Notes: generated by a model not told the origin, from the letters alone. DNA of 64,000 nt from Phaeodactylum tricornutum CCAP 1055/1 (GCF_000150955.2 NC_011683.1:620001-684000); one strand, 5' to 3'. Positions 47,861 to 59,185 are shown, counted from the stretch's first letter. Numbers and translations: made by a program.

Positions 47861-50080
47861 TCAATGAATATCAGAGGCCGAGTCGTTCAACAGGTTGCTC
47901 GCCAACATGGCATCGTTCATTGTGTGGCTACTAATGACACGTAACGCCCGCTGCCGGCTGTGCCGGTCCTTCAAAATCTTGATAATGTCGCGAATACGCA
48001 TTCCCGAAACGGGCAACTCGTCGATGGCAATCAAAATATCGGAAGGAAAAATCCAGCCTCCAAGGGGGCTGTCCGTGGCCACATCGCTCACCATCGCGTG
48101 GCCTCGAAAGTCAACAAAGGTCACACCGATACGACCGGCTGGGGCCGACACTAACCGATGATATGGTTGTCCCTCCTCGTCGTCGTTGTCGTCTTCAGCA
48201 TGTTGTAGGTTGTTGGAGCCTTCTTCGGGGATGGTCGTTACCACCGCACCTTCAGCAATACTGTCGCCCGGTCCGCGCGGAAAAGGCTGCGTCGAGTATA
48301 ATGTCGACCCGGGGGTAGACTTACGGCGTGTCAGCAAGCCCCCCAAGGCTCCGCCAAGGGTGCTCATGAGACCTGGTTGTGCCCTTGTGGAAATACTTTC
48401 AGACATTTCGTCGTACGACAAGCGCGACGATATGTTGTCCCGGGGCTCGCTGTTGCGTGGAGTAATGTTTGTATTCAGCCCCAATGACGAGGCCAACAGT
48501 TGGGGACGTACTCCTGCCGTAGGAATGTTAGTTGTGATCGCTGTCGTGGCCGCACTGCACGCTACGCTGGCCGAGCCAACATCCGACCGTGCCGACCGCG
48601 TCTCCAGGTGTCGGTTAAGGTCTAAGTGAGTAGCGTCAAAGCCGGAAGGTGATAAACTCTCCACGGCTATCGCCAAATCGTACGTTGTTCGACGGTGTGT
48701 CCGCGTCTTGACATCGACCCGAATGTCAGCTCGCCGCAGTAATAATGGAAGGACGTGCATGACAAAGCCGTCTCGGACCTGATGATCTAAGCTCGAAATA
48801 GTAAGTGGCGGTATAGTGTAGGGATCCGCGCCTCCGAGTATCTGATCTATCCAGGAAAGCAACGATTCGTGCAAACCGCTGTCCTCACTCCACTCTTGCA
48901 AAACAGCTGCGACGATTGGGGAACGTAGACCGTGATCTGGTGGAGGGGGTAGCGGTGGTGTAATACCGTCCCATTCCGTAACAAAGTTTTCCGCGTCTAG
49001 CATTCGCACATTCACCATACGCTCCTCTTTGTTGCTTGGGCTTTCGACCTTGCGAGGTGAAGAGGGCGGTGACTCTACTACAACAATTGGTGCTTTCGTT
49101 TTAGCCATGCCGCGTACTTCAGACCCGCTCTGCAAATCTTCATAAAGTATTCGTATCTGCTCATTGGCTTTTTCAAGGGCGGTTTTGTATTTGTTTAGCT
49201 CGCTCTGCTCTTCCAAGAGCAAAGGAGAATCTGCAGTATGTTGAAGAAAAGATGTATCGAAATTCAAATAATCATCCGTCTTGTCGAGGGGAAATCCGGA
49301 CTCGGTAGACCGTTCGATTGCCTCCTCAGCTTCTTCCTCTTCGACCGAAACATCTTCGCTCTGGTCCAGAATGCTACGGTTCGGCGACCGAAAAGAAATG
49401 GAATGAGAAGCGCTTTTAAGCCGACCGATCTCTGCTCTGCATTTGGCCAGCTCTTCGTTCAAACGATCCGCATATATGGCTTTTTCCTTAAGTTTCATTC
49501 GTGCCGAATTCAGCATTGCTTTCGTAGTCACAAAGTCCATACATTCGGCAGCGCCTTCACCAGCAGAATGGTTTTCCTTAGATGTCACACGATCGAAGTT
49601 TTTGTCATCTACATCGCTGTTGCTCGAGCTGTGTTTGCCCTCCTCTTCGCGAGTGTCTGGCTGGGAACGTCCAATTGATTTTAGCCAAGACGCTGCCGAC
49701 TGTGACGCTCGATTCATTTCCAATGCGTATTCGTGCGAGCGTACAAGTTCTTCCAGAACGTCCATGTGTGCATGTTCAATCTCCCCTTTTTCTCCATCAG
49801 CGTCTCTGTCTCTCTCGCTGAGCTGCTTGAGGTGCCTTATCACTTGGTCAATATCGGCCGACTCAAATCGCTGGACAGGTTTTCGTTCGATCAAGAAATC
49901 TCGGGCGTTTCCGTTATTAATCTTTGTCGGAGACGGCTGGAATGGCTCGTTGAAAGCGACTCCTCTCTCCACCAAACATGTCAGAATGTCGAGAGCGTCT
50001 TCACGTTCCAATTTGATACGCTGCGGAGTCTGGAGTTCCAAGGAAGTGTCCGCGTTCACGGGCGGACTATAATCACTCAT
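47861..50080 (-). CDS. PDZ-domain and coiled-coil protein
   Basis: 739 aa from the ATG at 50080 (MSDYSPPVNADTSL); the frame is open to 50161. Mid-protein there are coiled-coil segments (LNSARMKLKEKAIYADRLNE; SELNKYKTALEKANEQIRIL). A later domain starts WDGITPPLPPPPDHGLRSPI. Near the C-terminus is a PDZ domain (GRIGVTFVDFRGHAMVSDVA, TDSPLGGWIFPSDILIAID, MRIRDIIKILKDR), with IGVTF in place of the usual GLGF loop. An S/T-rich stretch precedes it. The ATG overlaps the stop of the upstream gene (ATGA). A possible 50-nt intron (50172-50123) would instead fuse the two into one protein of about 1,357 residues. A scaffold role is inferred from the domains. Confidence 0.65.
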   Translation of the reverse strand: MSDYSPPVNADTSLELQTPQRIKLEREDALDILTCLVERGVAFNEPFQPSPTKINNGNARDFLIERKPVQRFESADIDQVIRHLKQLSERDRDADGEKGEIEHAHMDVLEELVRSHEYALEMNRASQSAASWLKSIGRSQPDTREEEGKHSSSNSDVDDKNFDRVTSKENHSAGEGAAECMDFVTTKAMLNSARMKLKEKAIYADRLNEELAKCRAEIGRLKSASHSISFRSPNRSILDQSEDVSVEEEEAEEAIERSTESGFPLDKTDDYLNFDTSFLQHTADSPLLLEEQSELNKYKTALEKANEQIRILYEDLQSGSEVRGMAKTKAPIVVVESPPSSPRKVESPSNKEERMVNVRMLDAENFVTEWDGITPPLPPPPDHGLRSPIVAAVLQEWSEDSGLHESLLSWIDQILGGADPYTIPPLTISSLDHQVRDGFVMHVLPLLLRRADIRVDVKTRTHRRTTYDLAIAVESLSPSGFDATHLDLNRHLETRSARSDVGSASVACSAATTAITTNIPTAGVRPQLLASSLGLNTNITPRNSEPRDNISSRLSYDEMSESISTRAQPGLMSTLGGALGGLLTRRKSTPGSTLYSTQPFPRGPGDSIAEGAVVTTIPEEGSNNLQHAEDDNDDEEGQPYHRLVSAPAGRIGVTFVDFRGHAMVSDVATDSPLGGWIFPSDILIAIDELPVSGMRIRDIIKILKDRHSRQRALRVISSHTMNDAMLASNLLNDSASDIH

Positions 50081-51987
50081 GATCCGCACCCGACGTTCCG
50101 GAAGCTGGGATTCACCTCCCCGCTGCGGAAAATCAAAAGCGCTGCCGTAACGGTGGGCCAATGGGCCACCACGATTCCGGACAAACGACGACGAAGGTCG
50201 AAAGAGTGCTCTTGGGATACTCCAGACGCTGTGTCCCAGCTCGCACTGCTGCGAAGCAGTGGCGCTCTGGATTCTCGGCTTGTGGCGAAGCGTTGGGATC
50301 CATTCTGGCCGGGGTGGTTCCTCTCGTGCCAGGATGACCGCGGCGCCGCGTCTGGTCGGTATGTCTTGTGCTCGTCCATGGCATTGTCGTTGGTGTCGAA
50401 GGAAAAACAGGAACGCGGTATGCTGAGTGGCAAAACGGACGAGTGTCTTTGATTATTGACGACCCGACCGTCCGGTATTCTCATCACGTTGGTCGGTCTC
50501 GGTCGTTCCCAAAAGAAGCCGGAGGCGGCGCGCGGCGACGGGTCTTGGCGGCTTTTTCGTCGGGAGTGAGAGTGCGCTGCAAGGTGTGCCAACGATCCCG
50601 GGGAGCGCAAGAGAAAGGAGGACGGGGTTTTGGACGGCGATATTTCGCAAGCCGTGTGGGGCGACGAAAAAGGGTATCCGCGACGGACAGCCAAGGTACG
50701 TGGAGTAGACGGTGCCGAAGCCGAATGCTTGGGACCGTGACCACTGGCACCCGTCAGGCCGGATCCGATTCTCCGAATAGCGGACGACAATATAGTCGAG
50801 GCTTTGTCCAATTTCCGGACCTGAGAATTGTCAAAATTGTAAACTTCGCCGCGAGCGCACCCCGCGGGCTTTTGAGGGAACGTACGTTGGGCGGGGTCCA
50901 ACATGGGAAGGTTCAACGCATCCGCATCCCATATCTTCTCTAAGTAGAGCTCGTCATCCGGAGAAGATGAGTAAATCCGGGGTGATTGTGCCGCAACCAC
51001 CTTGGGAGTCTTGGTTTCGGGCCTCTCCATTGATGGGGCTTCCATGGCTTCAATGTCGTGCATGCGCTCTATTCCAATGACGGTACCCATTTCGGAGGCG
51101 GTCGACAAGACATCCGACGACGTTTCCATATTTCGTTGAAACATGAGCTGTTTTCCAAAGTCCGTTTGGGATGGATTGGCTTCTTCTTCCCAGTGATCGT
51201 GGTTATCAATGGGGTAGTCGAGGCCATGCAGCGCTCGTTGTTGCATGGCTTCATCAAGTGGAATATTGAGTGGCCGTGTCACGGTGGCATCGATTGTCGC
51301 TGTATCGTCCCCAAAAACGTTTTCCGTATCATTCGTTTCCTTCCGTTGAAGATCGTCACTGTCGTCGCTATCGATACTGTGGTCGTCGTCGTCATCATCA
51401 TCGGCCAAACTGTGGTCCGCCGTCTCCACGGGATTGCTCAGTCCGGTGCCCACCACGATGGAGCTCGTGAGCGTCGCCGGGACCCCCACCCGGGGCACTC
51501 GGGGCGGGGATACAGGATCCGATGGAGACGTGCAGGCGAGAGTGGTAGTCGGGCGGGACGGCTTGGTGGTGGCGAAAAAGGGAGGAAAGTGGGATACCAT
51601 AGTGTCCATTGTTGTCGTCGTCGGGGTATCGATGGATCGGGGCAAGCGGACGGCGTTGGTCGACACCAACCTAGACGATTCACCAGCACGGGATTGATTC
51701 CGGGTCAAATTTTCGTGTATTTCGGTCGGAGCTTCTTCGGATACGACGCTGTCGTTTGTGTCGTCCACACACGTTACTTCTGAGGGATTAGTAGGCTCCA
51801 GATTTCCGTCGGAGGGTAACGATGACGGCGACGGTGCTTGGAAGGTGTCGTCGGAACCGGCATCGGTAAAGCCTGGAAACAACAGTTGCTGCACTAAACC
51901 CGCACCCGCATTCGTAGCCGGCTTGGTAGCTGATGACGGGATCGACTGCTCTCTCGCGGAAGAGCAAGGAGCGTCCGTCATGAGCAA
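50077..51987 (-). CDS. Uncharacterised acidic/Ser-rich protein, overlapping the PDZ gene
   Basis: 636 aa, no recognised domain. The N-terminal half is S/T/P/D-rich with an acidic run (LADDDDDDDHSIDSDDSDD). Short more ordered segments occur: ARGEVYNFDNSQVRKLDKAS, TILSSAIRRIGSGLTG and DDELYLEKIWDADALNLPML. The latter part is Arg/Ser-rich with many SP/TP sites (ASAPSTPRT, CEISPSKTPSS, LLRSPGSL), likely phosphosites. The stop codon overlaps the ATG of the next frame by 1-4 bases, which is odd for a nucleus-encoded gene. It may really be the first part of one spliced gene with the PDZ frame (see that entry). Start: first ATG; MTDAPCSS at 51981 is nearly equivalent. Confidence 0.55.
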   Translation of the reverse strand: MLMTDAPCSSAREQSIPSSATKPATNAGAGLVQQLLFPGFTDAGSDDTFQAPSPSSLPSDGNLEPTNPSEVTCVDDTNDSVVSEEAPTEIHENLTRNQSRAGESSRLVSTNAVRLPRSIDTPTTTTMDTMVSHFPPFFATTKPSRPTTTLACTSPSDPVSPPRVPRVGVPATLTSSIVVGTGLSNPVETADHSLADDDDDDDHSIDSDDSDDLQRKETNDTENVFGDDTATIDATVTRPLNIPLDEAMQQRALHGLDYPIDNHDHWEEEANPSQTDFGKQLMFQRNMETSSDVLSTASEMGTVIGIERMHDIEAMEAPSMERPETKTPKVVAAQSPRIYSSSPDDELYLEKIWDADALNLPMLDPAQRTFPQKPAGCARGEVYNFDNSQVRKLDKASTILSSAIRRIGSGLTGASGHGPKHSASAPSTPRTLAVRRGYPFSSPHTACEISPSKTPSSFLLRSPGSLAHLAAHSHSRRKSRQDPSPRAASGFFWERPRPTNVMRIPDGRVVNNQRHSSVLPLSIPRSCFSFDTNDNAMDEHKTYRPDAAPRSSWHERNHPGQNGSQRFATSRESRAPLLRSSASWDTASGVSQEHSFDLRRRLSGIVVAHWPTVTAALLIFRSGEVNPSFRNVGCGS

Positions 51988-52715
51988 TAGCCTAGCACAG
52001 CCGCAGTACTAGAAGTATTAGTATAAGCACTACTTCTGTATCACCTCTCGGATCGATTCGTCAGAGTCGATTGCTACTAGCGTCTTCCTCGGCGATCCGA
52101 CTGGCTGTCCCCTCTATTAGACCGATTCGCGTCTCGGATCCAATCTCTAACAGAAGAGCTGCTTCATTGGCGGTGTGCTATGGTCTCGAAGCTCGGGATA
52201 ACCCGCAATAGTAGGAAGGGTAGACAAACCCAAGCCACAAGGTTGGCACTCCAAAGGCGAGGGTGCGGCGGATCACTGTCAGTGCCAATAGTTGGGAGCA
52301 GTGAAATCCAGCCAGCGAACCAGTAGTACTACCAGTGGTATTCAGAATGCTAACTGAACAACTTGAAAAACGTAAGGTGTCGGCTTTTCCCGCCAAACAA
52401 TTATAACTTTTTGGAAAGTAGGAATGCCTCTACGACATTCTGTTTACATTTGGACAGTACCAATGCCTAATAAAGCGTATCATGTGGAATCGCCGTTCCG
52501 CTCTCCAACGACATGACAGTAAATAACTCCTGACGACGCGTCACACGCTATTGTTTTACTTTGGCGCAAATTTGAAAGGAGCAGACCACCCGAAACTGCA
52601 TCCAAAAGTAGCAGTAGCAGTAGAAAAAAGTGATAGTAGCACAAACCATCACAAGTTTACAAATACATTCAAACACGAGAGCTACAAGCAACTCGACCAA
52701 GGAATGGGTTCACTG
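51988..52715. other. Intergenic, no supported gene
   Basis: Between two minus-strand genes. It holds the promoter of the 50077-51987 gene and the 3' flank of the 52716 gene. No coding signal; the part from about 52550 to 52720 is A-rich. I see no RNA gene. Confidence 0.5.
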
Positions 52716-55452
52716 TCAGTCTTGGTCACCTACAATTGTAAACACAATTCCGTGCTCCTCCCGATGCATTACCAACCGTCTCCAATGACATAGGCTCATC
52801 AGAATACTCTTGCTTTTGCGCCCATCTAAACCCAACGGTTCCAAAATCGATTTCGCTTCTTCCTCTCGGATGTATCGCACACTTTTTGGCGACCGCGATT
52901 GTGCCACCGCCAAGACCTCGTTCAACGCCGACACAGCAAGTTGTACGTCGTTTAAGGCAACTTGCATGCGAACAACGCGTGGAGCCTCGTTATATTCCGC
53001 GTCGCCAATCGGTGGTATAAGATAGGCAGAACGGGACGACTGGTGTTCCGATAATGACGCTTTCGGACGCAACGGCGGAATCGTAGATTGGGTCCGAGTC
53101 GCCAACGGCGGCGGTCGGGGTGTCGAAAGTTGTGCGGTGGCGTACAACAGTGACGTTGGTAGCGAAGCACGACCACTCCCGTAGCCACTGGCTGGATATT
53201 CCGTGGCCGGAGAGGAACTCCAGCGTCTCATGCTACTAGACAGATTCATTGAGGGACGCCGGGGAGTCATCCCCGCCCCCTCTGGGAATTGTGGCTTGTC
53301 GAACGAAGCATCATTGTCGCTTTCTAGCACTTCATTCTCGTCAATAAGTGGCTCCAATGGTGTTCTCTTCTGTGTGGGAAACGGAGTCTTTCGGTACGCC
53401 CGTCGGGAGGAACCACGCCGTGTCGAGACGGTAGGACTTTCCTCGGCCGCGTGGTTTCCTTCGTTGCGCAGGGATTTTCGACTCGCGTCGTGACCTTTAC
53501 CGCAGTGGTGCTGGCCTCGACGATTGGGGACGACCCGGAATCCGTTCGGGGACTCGTCGTCCGGATCCAAGCGATACCGGTCCAGTATGGGCGTTTCGGA
53601 CGATCCAACGCTGCGCTCTGTTTCGTTCTCAGTTTCCATCACAGCGTCCAGGGGACCCTTCATTGACCATGGAAGCGATGTTGCTGCGCTGGCGCGACGA
53701 CAATCCGTTGACGGAAGCGGCGCCGAACCGTGCCGATTCGTGGCGAGATGTCCCCGTCGCTCACCCAAGCGAGTGACGTGTTGGGTTTGTACGTCGTGTA
53801 TAGATCCGGCGACGCGTCTGTGTTCCTTACAAATCAATGGGTGTGGACGATGTGCTTCGGCTTTGTGGTCACTAACAACCTTACTGCGATGGTGCTGGCC
53901 TCGGCGATTGGGAACAACCTTAAATCCGTTCGGGAACTCATCGTCCGGATCCAAGCGATATCGGTCCAGGATGGGCGTCTCAGTCGATGCAAAGCTGGCG
54001 TCCAAAAGGTGGTCCGAAGTAGCCGAGTGGTCCAAAAGCTCGTCTTCGTCATAGAGAGTGGTGACGTCCATGGTGAGATTGGTATTGGAAGGCGACGCTG
54101 TTACGTCAACCTCGATGTGCGTCACGTCGTGTGCGTCTCCTGCGGTCTGGGGTGTTGTACCGACGGCGCGCGTCAGACTACGATGCGGTGGAGCCACCAG
54201 GGTTGGACAGTACATGGCCGAGTCATCGTATGTGCCGTGATCATCGTCGTCATCGTCAAAGATATCCGATGATTCACTGGCCGACGAGATGCTTTGTGTG
54301 GTTGGATCTGAGTGTGGAGGTAAAGGTTCCGCTGCGCGTACAGTAGAGAGTCTTTTATGCGGATTAACTTTGGTCGACACTGTAGCAATGGTGTGTCCGT
54401 CGTAACTACTCTCGTCCAACGAGCCGTCGAGCATGGATTTTTCTTCGTCCGTGTCGGAAACGGCGTTGTTCTCCTTGTTATAGTTGTAGTCGAAGCCTTT
54501 GTTGGTGTTGGTGGTGGTGTCAGTCTCGACGGACTGTACGTGTGGAGTCACCTTGCCGTTGATTTGGTGTAATTCTGTCGCCAGTTTGTGTTCCAACGCC
54601 GCAAACGCTTGCTGAAACAGTGGATTAGGTCGCGATGCCGGTGACGGCCGTTCCGGTTGCGTACCCGTTGAATGGCGGAGCAAGCCTCGACGTTCGAGTG
54701 TTTTGGTGGTACTGGTGGATAGTCGTACGGAGTGTCCGGAAGGCGTGGATGGAGTCCGGAGCGAATCCGTACGGTATCGACGTGATTGTGCCGAACCGAA
54801 ACCCGACGAACGGGAAGATCGAGCCGTGCGGTCCGTTTCGTTGTCGGTTTCCTCCACTGCATCCAATGGACCCTTCATGGACCAGGGATACGACGTTGAT
54901 GGGTCTTCGATAGGATTATTCGGTGACGGAAGCGGTGTCGAACCTTGTTGTGCATCTTTGTCGAGGTGTGCCCACAGCTCCTCCAAACGAGCAATTTGTT
55001 GGGTTTCTAGGTGGTGTATAGATCGTACGACGTGTGCGAGTTCCGTTAGAGTCATTGGTTGTGGACGATCGGTGTCGTCCTGGTCGTCATCGACGACCTT
55101 ACGACGATACTGTAGAATCTGTTCGGTCAAGTGCAGCAAATGACGTTCCGACGCTCGTACGCGATGCGCTTGCTGCCGAACGAATTGCGAGGCTAGCGGA
55201 GGATCTGTCGTGGTAGGGTAAGCAGTGACAAAGACCAGCAATTGAAGTGAGATGGGACGAGGACGTAGGCTGCACACTGACAAATACAGATAGACGGCAA
55301 AGGAAAACAGTAGCCGACGTACCCGGCAATTTCGTGGTGGCTTCCTGACCGTACGTGAAGGAGGACGTTAATCGATCGCCTTCGCTCGCCAGCGCAGACA
55401 GCTGCGTCTGGAGGAAGTCCAGCTCGGACTGGTGCGTCGCTAATGGTGCCAT
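52716..55452 (-). CDS. Large repeat-built protein with coiled-coil N-terminus, family unknown
   Basis: Two exons: 55452-55323 and 55204-52716 (intron 55322-55205, GTACGT...GACAG, phase 1), 872 aa; an in-frame ATG at 55497 adds 15 residues. The N-terminus is heptad-rich (HQSELDFLQTQLSALASEGD then RASERHLLHLTEQILQYRRK). Two modules occur twice: A, ending in PWSMKGPLDAV-x-ET-NET (about 54830-55000 and 53610-53810), and B, ETPILDRYRLDPDDE then PNGF-VVPNRRGQHH (about 53865-53990 and 53480-53605). The middle is acidic (SSDIFDDDDDDHGTYDD). The C-terminus (NDVQLAVSALNEVLAVAQSR, EEAKSILEPLGLDGRKSKSI) looks folded and helical. No known domain recognised. Confidence 0.65.
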
Positions 55453-56015
55453 GTTGGGAAAGTGACGAGTCCGACCGCAACACGTGACGATGTCCATGGT
55501 CCACTTTACAGAGACACCCCAAGACTGGGGTAGTGCGCTTCCGGGTTTTGAAATCGCATCGATTCTTCTAATGGAAGACCCGGAATTCAATAATTTATTT
55601 TCGAATCGAATCGTTCTACATATTGCGCGCATGCGACGACTTGTCCGGCGCCGAAGCAGAAATTTGCTATGGATTTTGCACTCCACTGTTATTTTACGCT
55701 CCACAGCACGTACAATACTGGTAGGGTCAAGCTGAAATTTTGGACCATCCGTGGAAGGTAATCCGAAAAAAACCTGTTGGTTTCGAGCCGAAAACTCCAA
55801 AGCCAGCTTCCCAAACTGGTTCGTATCCAAACGGTTCTTACACTATTCCATCAACCGAACATTTACAATACGGGTTTCTTCCAGAGTCCCGTTAGCATTG
55901 GCACACCCGTCGAGTGCAACCACTACGACTGCTACAAGTAATACTAGTACTGCAACCACTCTCACCAAACCGTGTTGGACGGCGTCTCATCGTGTTGTGT
56001 TGGTAGCGGCGCATC
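55453..56015. other. Divergent intergenic region
   Basis: Between the repeat-built gene (minus) and the 309-aa gene (plus). Frames here are upstream extensions of both genes. A run of ACT/ACTACT-type repeats lies near 55920-55960. Confidence 0.45.
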
Positions 56016-57029
56016 ATGAAACCTTGGTTGGACCGTGTGACGGCGGCCATTGGGCCCGACGGATATGATCCGACGATGCGTCGGTCGTTGCAAAGTGTCG
56101 TTCTGTACGAAGCCAAGCGCGCCGTGGACGCAGCCACGTCGTCGGAGCGGCGTCCCCTCGAACGCAAAAATGTCTTACTCGCACAGGCCCGGGAGCTCGT
56201 GCAGACTTGTACCTTTCTCAGTCCGCTCCAAAGATCCAGAATTCTCTGGCGGACCATGACCAGCAAAGAAGAATTGGACGCCGATGTGGCTTGGAACCGA
56301 GTACGGCTGATTGAAAAGGAGTTGGCCAAGTTGAGCAAGCTGATTCGACCCTATTTGGGCACGGGGAAGACACACGATCAAGCTTGCGACTCGATTGTTC
56401 ACCGTCTCTTTGTAAGTTGTGTCGGACGGTAGGGGCACGTCGCGTGAACGAGTGACTAAACTTCGGACCCGTCCATCTGCATTCTTGCTCTCCAGGACGA
56501 GTCGACGGCACGCCAAGGGAGGCCCGTTCCTACAGGATGGGAGCACAAACACAATCACGTCATTCTGGTATTTCGACTCTACTACAAGGGTGACCAGAAA
56601 GATACACGATTCCCACCTCCCCCCTCACTAACGACGACGACGACGACGACAACCTCGTCGAGTCTCCACCACTCGCTGCTCGCCTCCCCACCAAAGTCGA
56701 GTCGGCGTCCCACCGCCCCGTCTTCCACCATCCGATCCCGTGCAACCGCCCCGTCGTCGCCTACTACTCACGTCTCTACCGTGGTCGGAGAATCGTCCGT
56801 GGAAACCGACGCTTCCTCGTGGGGTCCGGTCAACGCCGTGGCAGCGTCCGATGAACGGCGCAAGATTCTACAAGAAGTCCGGGAACATTTGGAACTCTTG
56901 AAGGAGTTCGAAGACGTCATTTCGGAAAACGACATTGCCCACCGCAAACGCGAACTCTTCTTGGCCCTGCCGCCGGCTCCGCCCGTGGCCTCGGCACCGC
57001 CCAACAAAAAGGTCCGGTACGCCTCGTGA
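56016..57029 (+). CDS. Uncharacterised protein, two exons, helical ends and Thr/Ser linker
   Basis: Exons 56016-56411 and 56496-57029 (intron 56412-56495, GTAAGT...CTCCAG, phase 0), 309 aa. The first 130 residues are helical (SLQSVVLYEAKRAVDAATSS; VRLIEKELAKLSKLIRPYLG). The intron falls after DSIVHRLF. The second exon starts ESTARQGRPVPTGWEHKHNH, continues VILVFRLYYKGDQKDTR, then a Thr run encoded by seven ACG codons (about 56630-56652), S/P-rich linker, and a C-terminal helix (ILQEVREHLELLKEFEDVIS then NDIAHRKRELFLALP). No signal peptide. I do not recognise a family. Taking the first exon alone would give a truncated 138-aa reading. Confidence 0.55.
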
Positions 57030-57555
57030 ATGATCGACGGGAAAAGTACGGCCGGGGAACTCCGAGTGTGTGGGATACTACTTTGTTGGGTGACGATACC
57101 TTACCATAGAATGATGACGGTAATAGCATTTCTATAGGTTCTATTAACATTAACTGTAATTATAGATAGTCGCATGCAAAGCATCGAGTTTTGGCGTCGT
57201 GCTCTCACCTATTTTGAAAAGCAATGCTCCGTATAAGTCACGCCGACGATCGAGTCATGGAATCGACGCGTTAGGCTAAACCGGGTCCTTCCCAAGGAAG
57301 AATGACTCTCCACGAGACACGTCACGAATGGAAGAAACCGGGAACTGCTTTGAATCACAGAATTTGTGCCATCTTGTCGTTGTCGTCGTGCCCGGCACGA
57401 CGACACGTGATCGGTTGTTCCAGAATTCCGAATCGAACCAGCCGTTCGGAAAATAAGTATTGACAGTAAGTAGTGTGGATTGCGTGACACGAGACGTTGT
57501 CATTTTGCGATTCGTTCCGAAACCGTAGACTTTCTCTCTCTCTTTCTCTTTAAGC
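57030..57555. other. Intergenic with TC tract
   Basis: Between two plus-strand genes. A pyrimidine tract (CTCTCTCTCTTTCTCTTT, about 57533-57552) lies directly before the start of the next gene. Minus-strand frames here (57276-57731) have no family features and run against the next gene's leader. Confidence 0.45.
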
Positions 57556-59185
57556 ATGACCAAGTCGACACTCGCACCTACTATAGCCGTCGTCGTTCTG
57601 TATTCGTTGACCTTGTCTACGACGGCTTTTTCCATCTTGTCATCCTTTACGGGTCGACCCGCATCCATGGTTCCACTCCACGAAGTCGCTGTAACGGCAT
57701 CACGCTCCAACCGCCCCCCACCCACACGCAACTACTGGTGCATGTACGATTCGTCCCGTGATCCTCCCAGTGCTCCAGAGTACAACGCCTGGTCGGTACT
57801 AGCCACCACAGAAAAATGGATCTCGCAAACGCTGGCGGCGGCCGAAACTCCCGATGGCAATCCGTACTCACGTAAGGAAGTCTCCTACGATTGCGACGTT
57901 GCCAACGATGCAGCCTTGCTCACGGCAGGGGTCTGGCGACGCTTGAAGGAAGCGCGACAAATTGGTGAGGAGCACGGCACGCAAGAAGTTGAGCGCAAGG
58001 AACAACAAGGTGAGTTACACTGTTGTTGTGATTGAACCGTTTTGCTTATCGTCCTTGCCGTCCACGTTGTGGGAGGTTCACCCTGGTATCGATCGAGAGT
58101 CTCGTTCCAAAGCAAAGATGGACTGTATCTGTGTTGGTTGGTATGGAAAGCCTTTTTATGTACATTTTTATAGATGCTCACTGGGTTTGCTACAATTTTG
58201 GTCCTGACTACTAGGGGACGACTACGAGCCGCGCAAGCTTCGACTTACCAGTGTGGTAGTGCTACCGGCGAATCCAGGCATTTCGGAATCCTTCGCCGTC
58301 TTCGATAATTTGCTCCAACAGATCAACCAAGCACGTCGACAGTCTCGCGATTACGTCACTGATTTATCCCTGGAACAGCTCGACGAACGTATGCATGCGG
58401 ATGAAGATGCCGAAGAAGAGTGGTCGATCAGCGTGAATTGTGCGCACTTGCATCCTAACTTTGGCGAACAAACACCGGAACAAGTCTTGGAAGATCTCAA
58501 GGACGACGAAGAAATCGATGTTCACTACGAAGAATACAAACGAAAACGACTCGAGGCTCGTCAGTCGCCCTATCCGACCGTGGTCATTGAAGTTCGTGCC
58601 ATGCCGCCGCCGCCCGAATTGGTCGCTCCACCGAAAGTGTCCCGCAGCCGAGCTGCCAAGAACCAGAACGCCATATCCGCCATGGATGTGCAGCGCCTCG
58701 AAGCTCTCTTTGGAAAGACCGCGCACATGAATCATCCCAGTTCCCAGCGGAGCGGTAGCGAAGACTCCTTCTACGACGCGCTCGGCAGCTCCCTCGAGGA
58801 GATTCACGTGGTGACACCCATGAAGCTGGCTCAGCAGTGGATTGCCACGCACGATCCTAACCTTCCGAAAACATCGCCCGTAGACTTGGCCGCTTTTACC
58901 GAAAGCAAGACATCCCACGTAGACGAAGCTTACGAATTCGTCTTTGCCAATATTGCCATGTTGCGGTCCCAGCCACAATCACGTCAATACCTCGTTCTAC
59001 CCTGCTTCTTGTCATCGGCTGCCACGTCCTTACAAAAGTTCGCCACGCAGGTGGAGACCATGGTGAATATTTGGCCCGATCTGCAGCACAAGGTTCAAGT
59101 GGAAATGTTTCACCCCGAGCATGTAGACTCTTCCCGGCGCTCCCCAGTACCCATATTGTCCTTGCAATGGAAGGAAAGACCCTAG
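57556..59185 (+). CDS. Plastid-targeted protein of unknown function (DUF1415-like features)
   Basis: Exons 57556-58009 and 58215-59185 (intron 58010-58214, GTGAGT...ACTAG, phase 1), 474 aa. Residues 1-25 are a signal peptide (IAVVVLYSLTLSTTAFSIL) with TTAFS at its end, the usual diatom plastid junction. Then NAWSVLATTEKWISQTLAAA, NPYSRKEVSYDCD, GVWRRLKEARQIGEEHG and, after the intron, VVVLPANPGISESFAVFDNL. The C-terminus has QYLVLPCFLSSAATSLQKF then VQVEMFHPEHVDSSRRSPVP. The FHP...RSP ending resembles the DUF1415 family. An insert (about residues 230-330) is acidic and basic in turn and looks disordered. Function is not known. Confidence 0.65.

Noticed and set aside
49443-50452. Plus-strand frames of 209 and 239 aa
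   Set aside because: Antisense to the PDZ protein and its neighbour.
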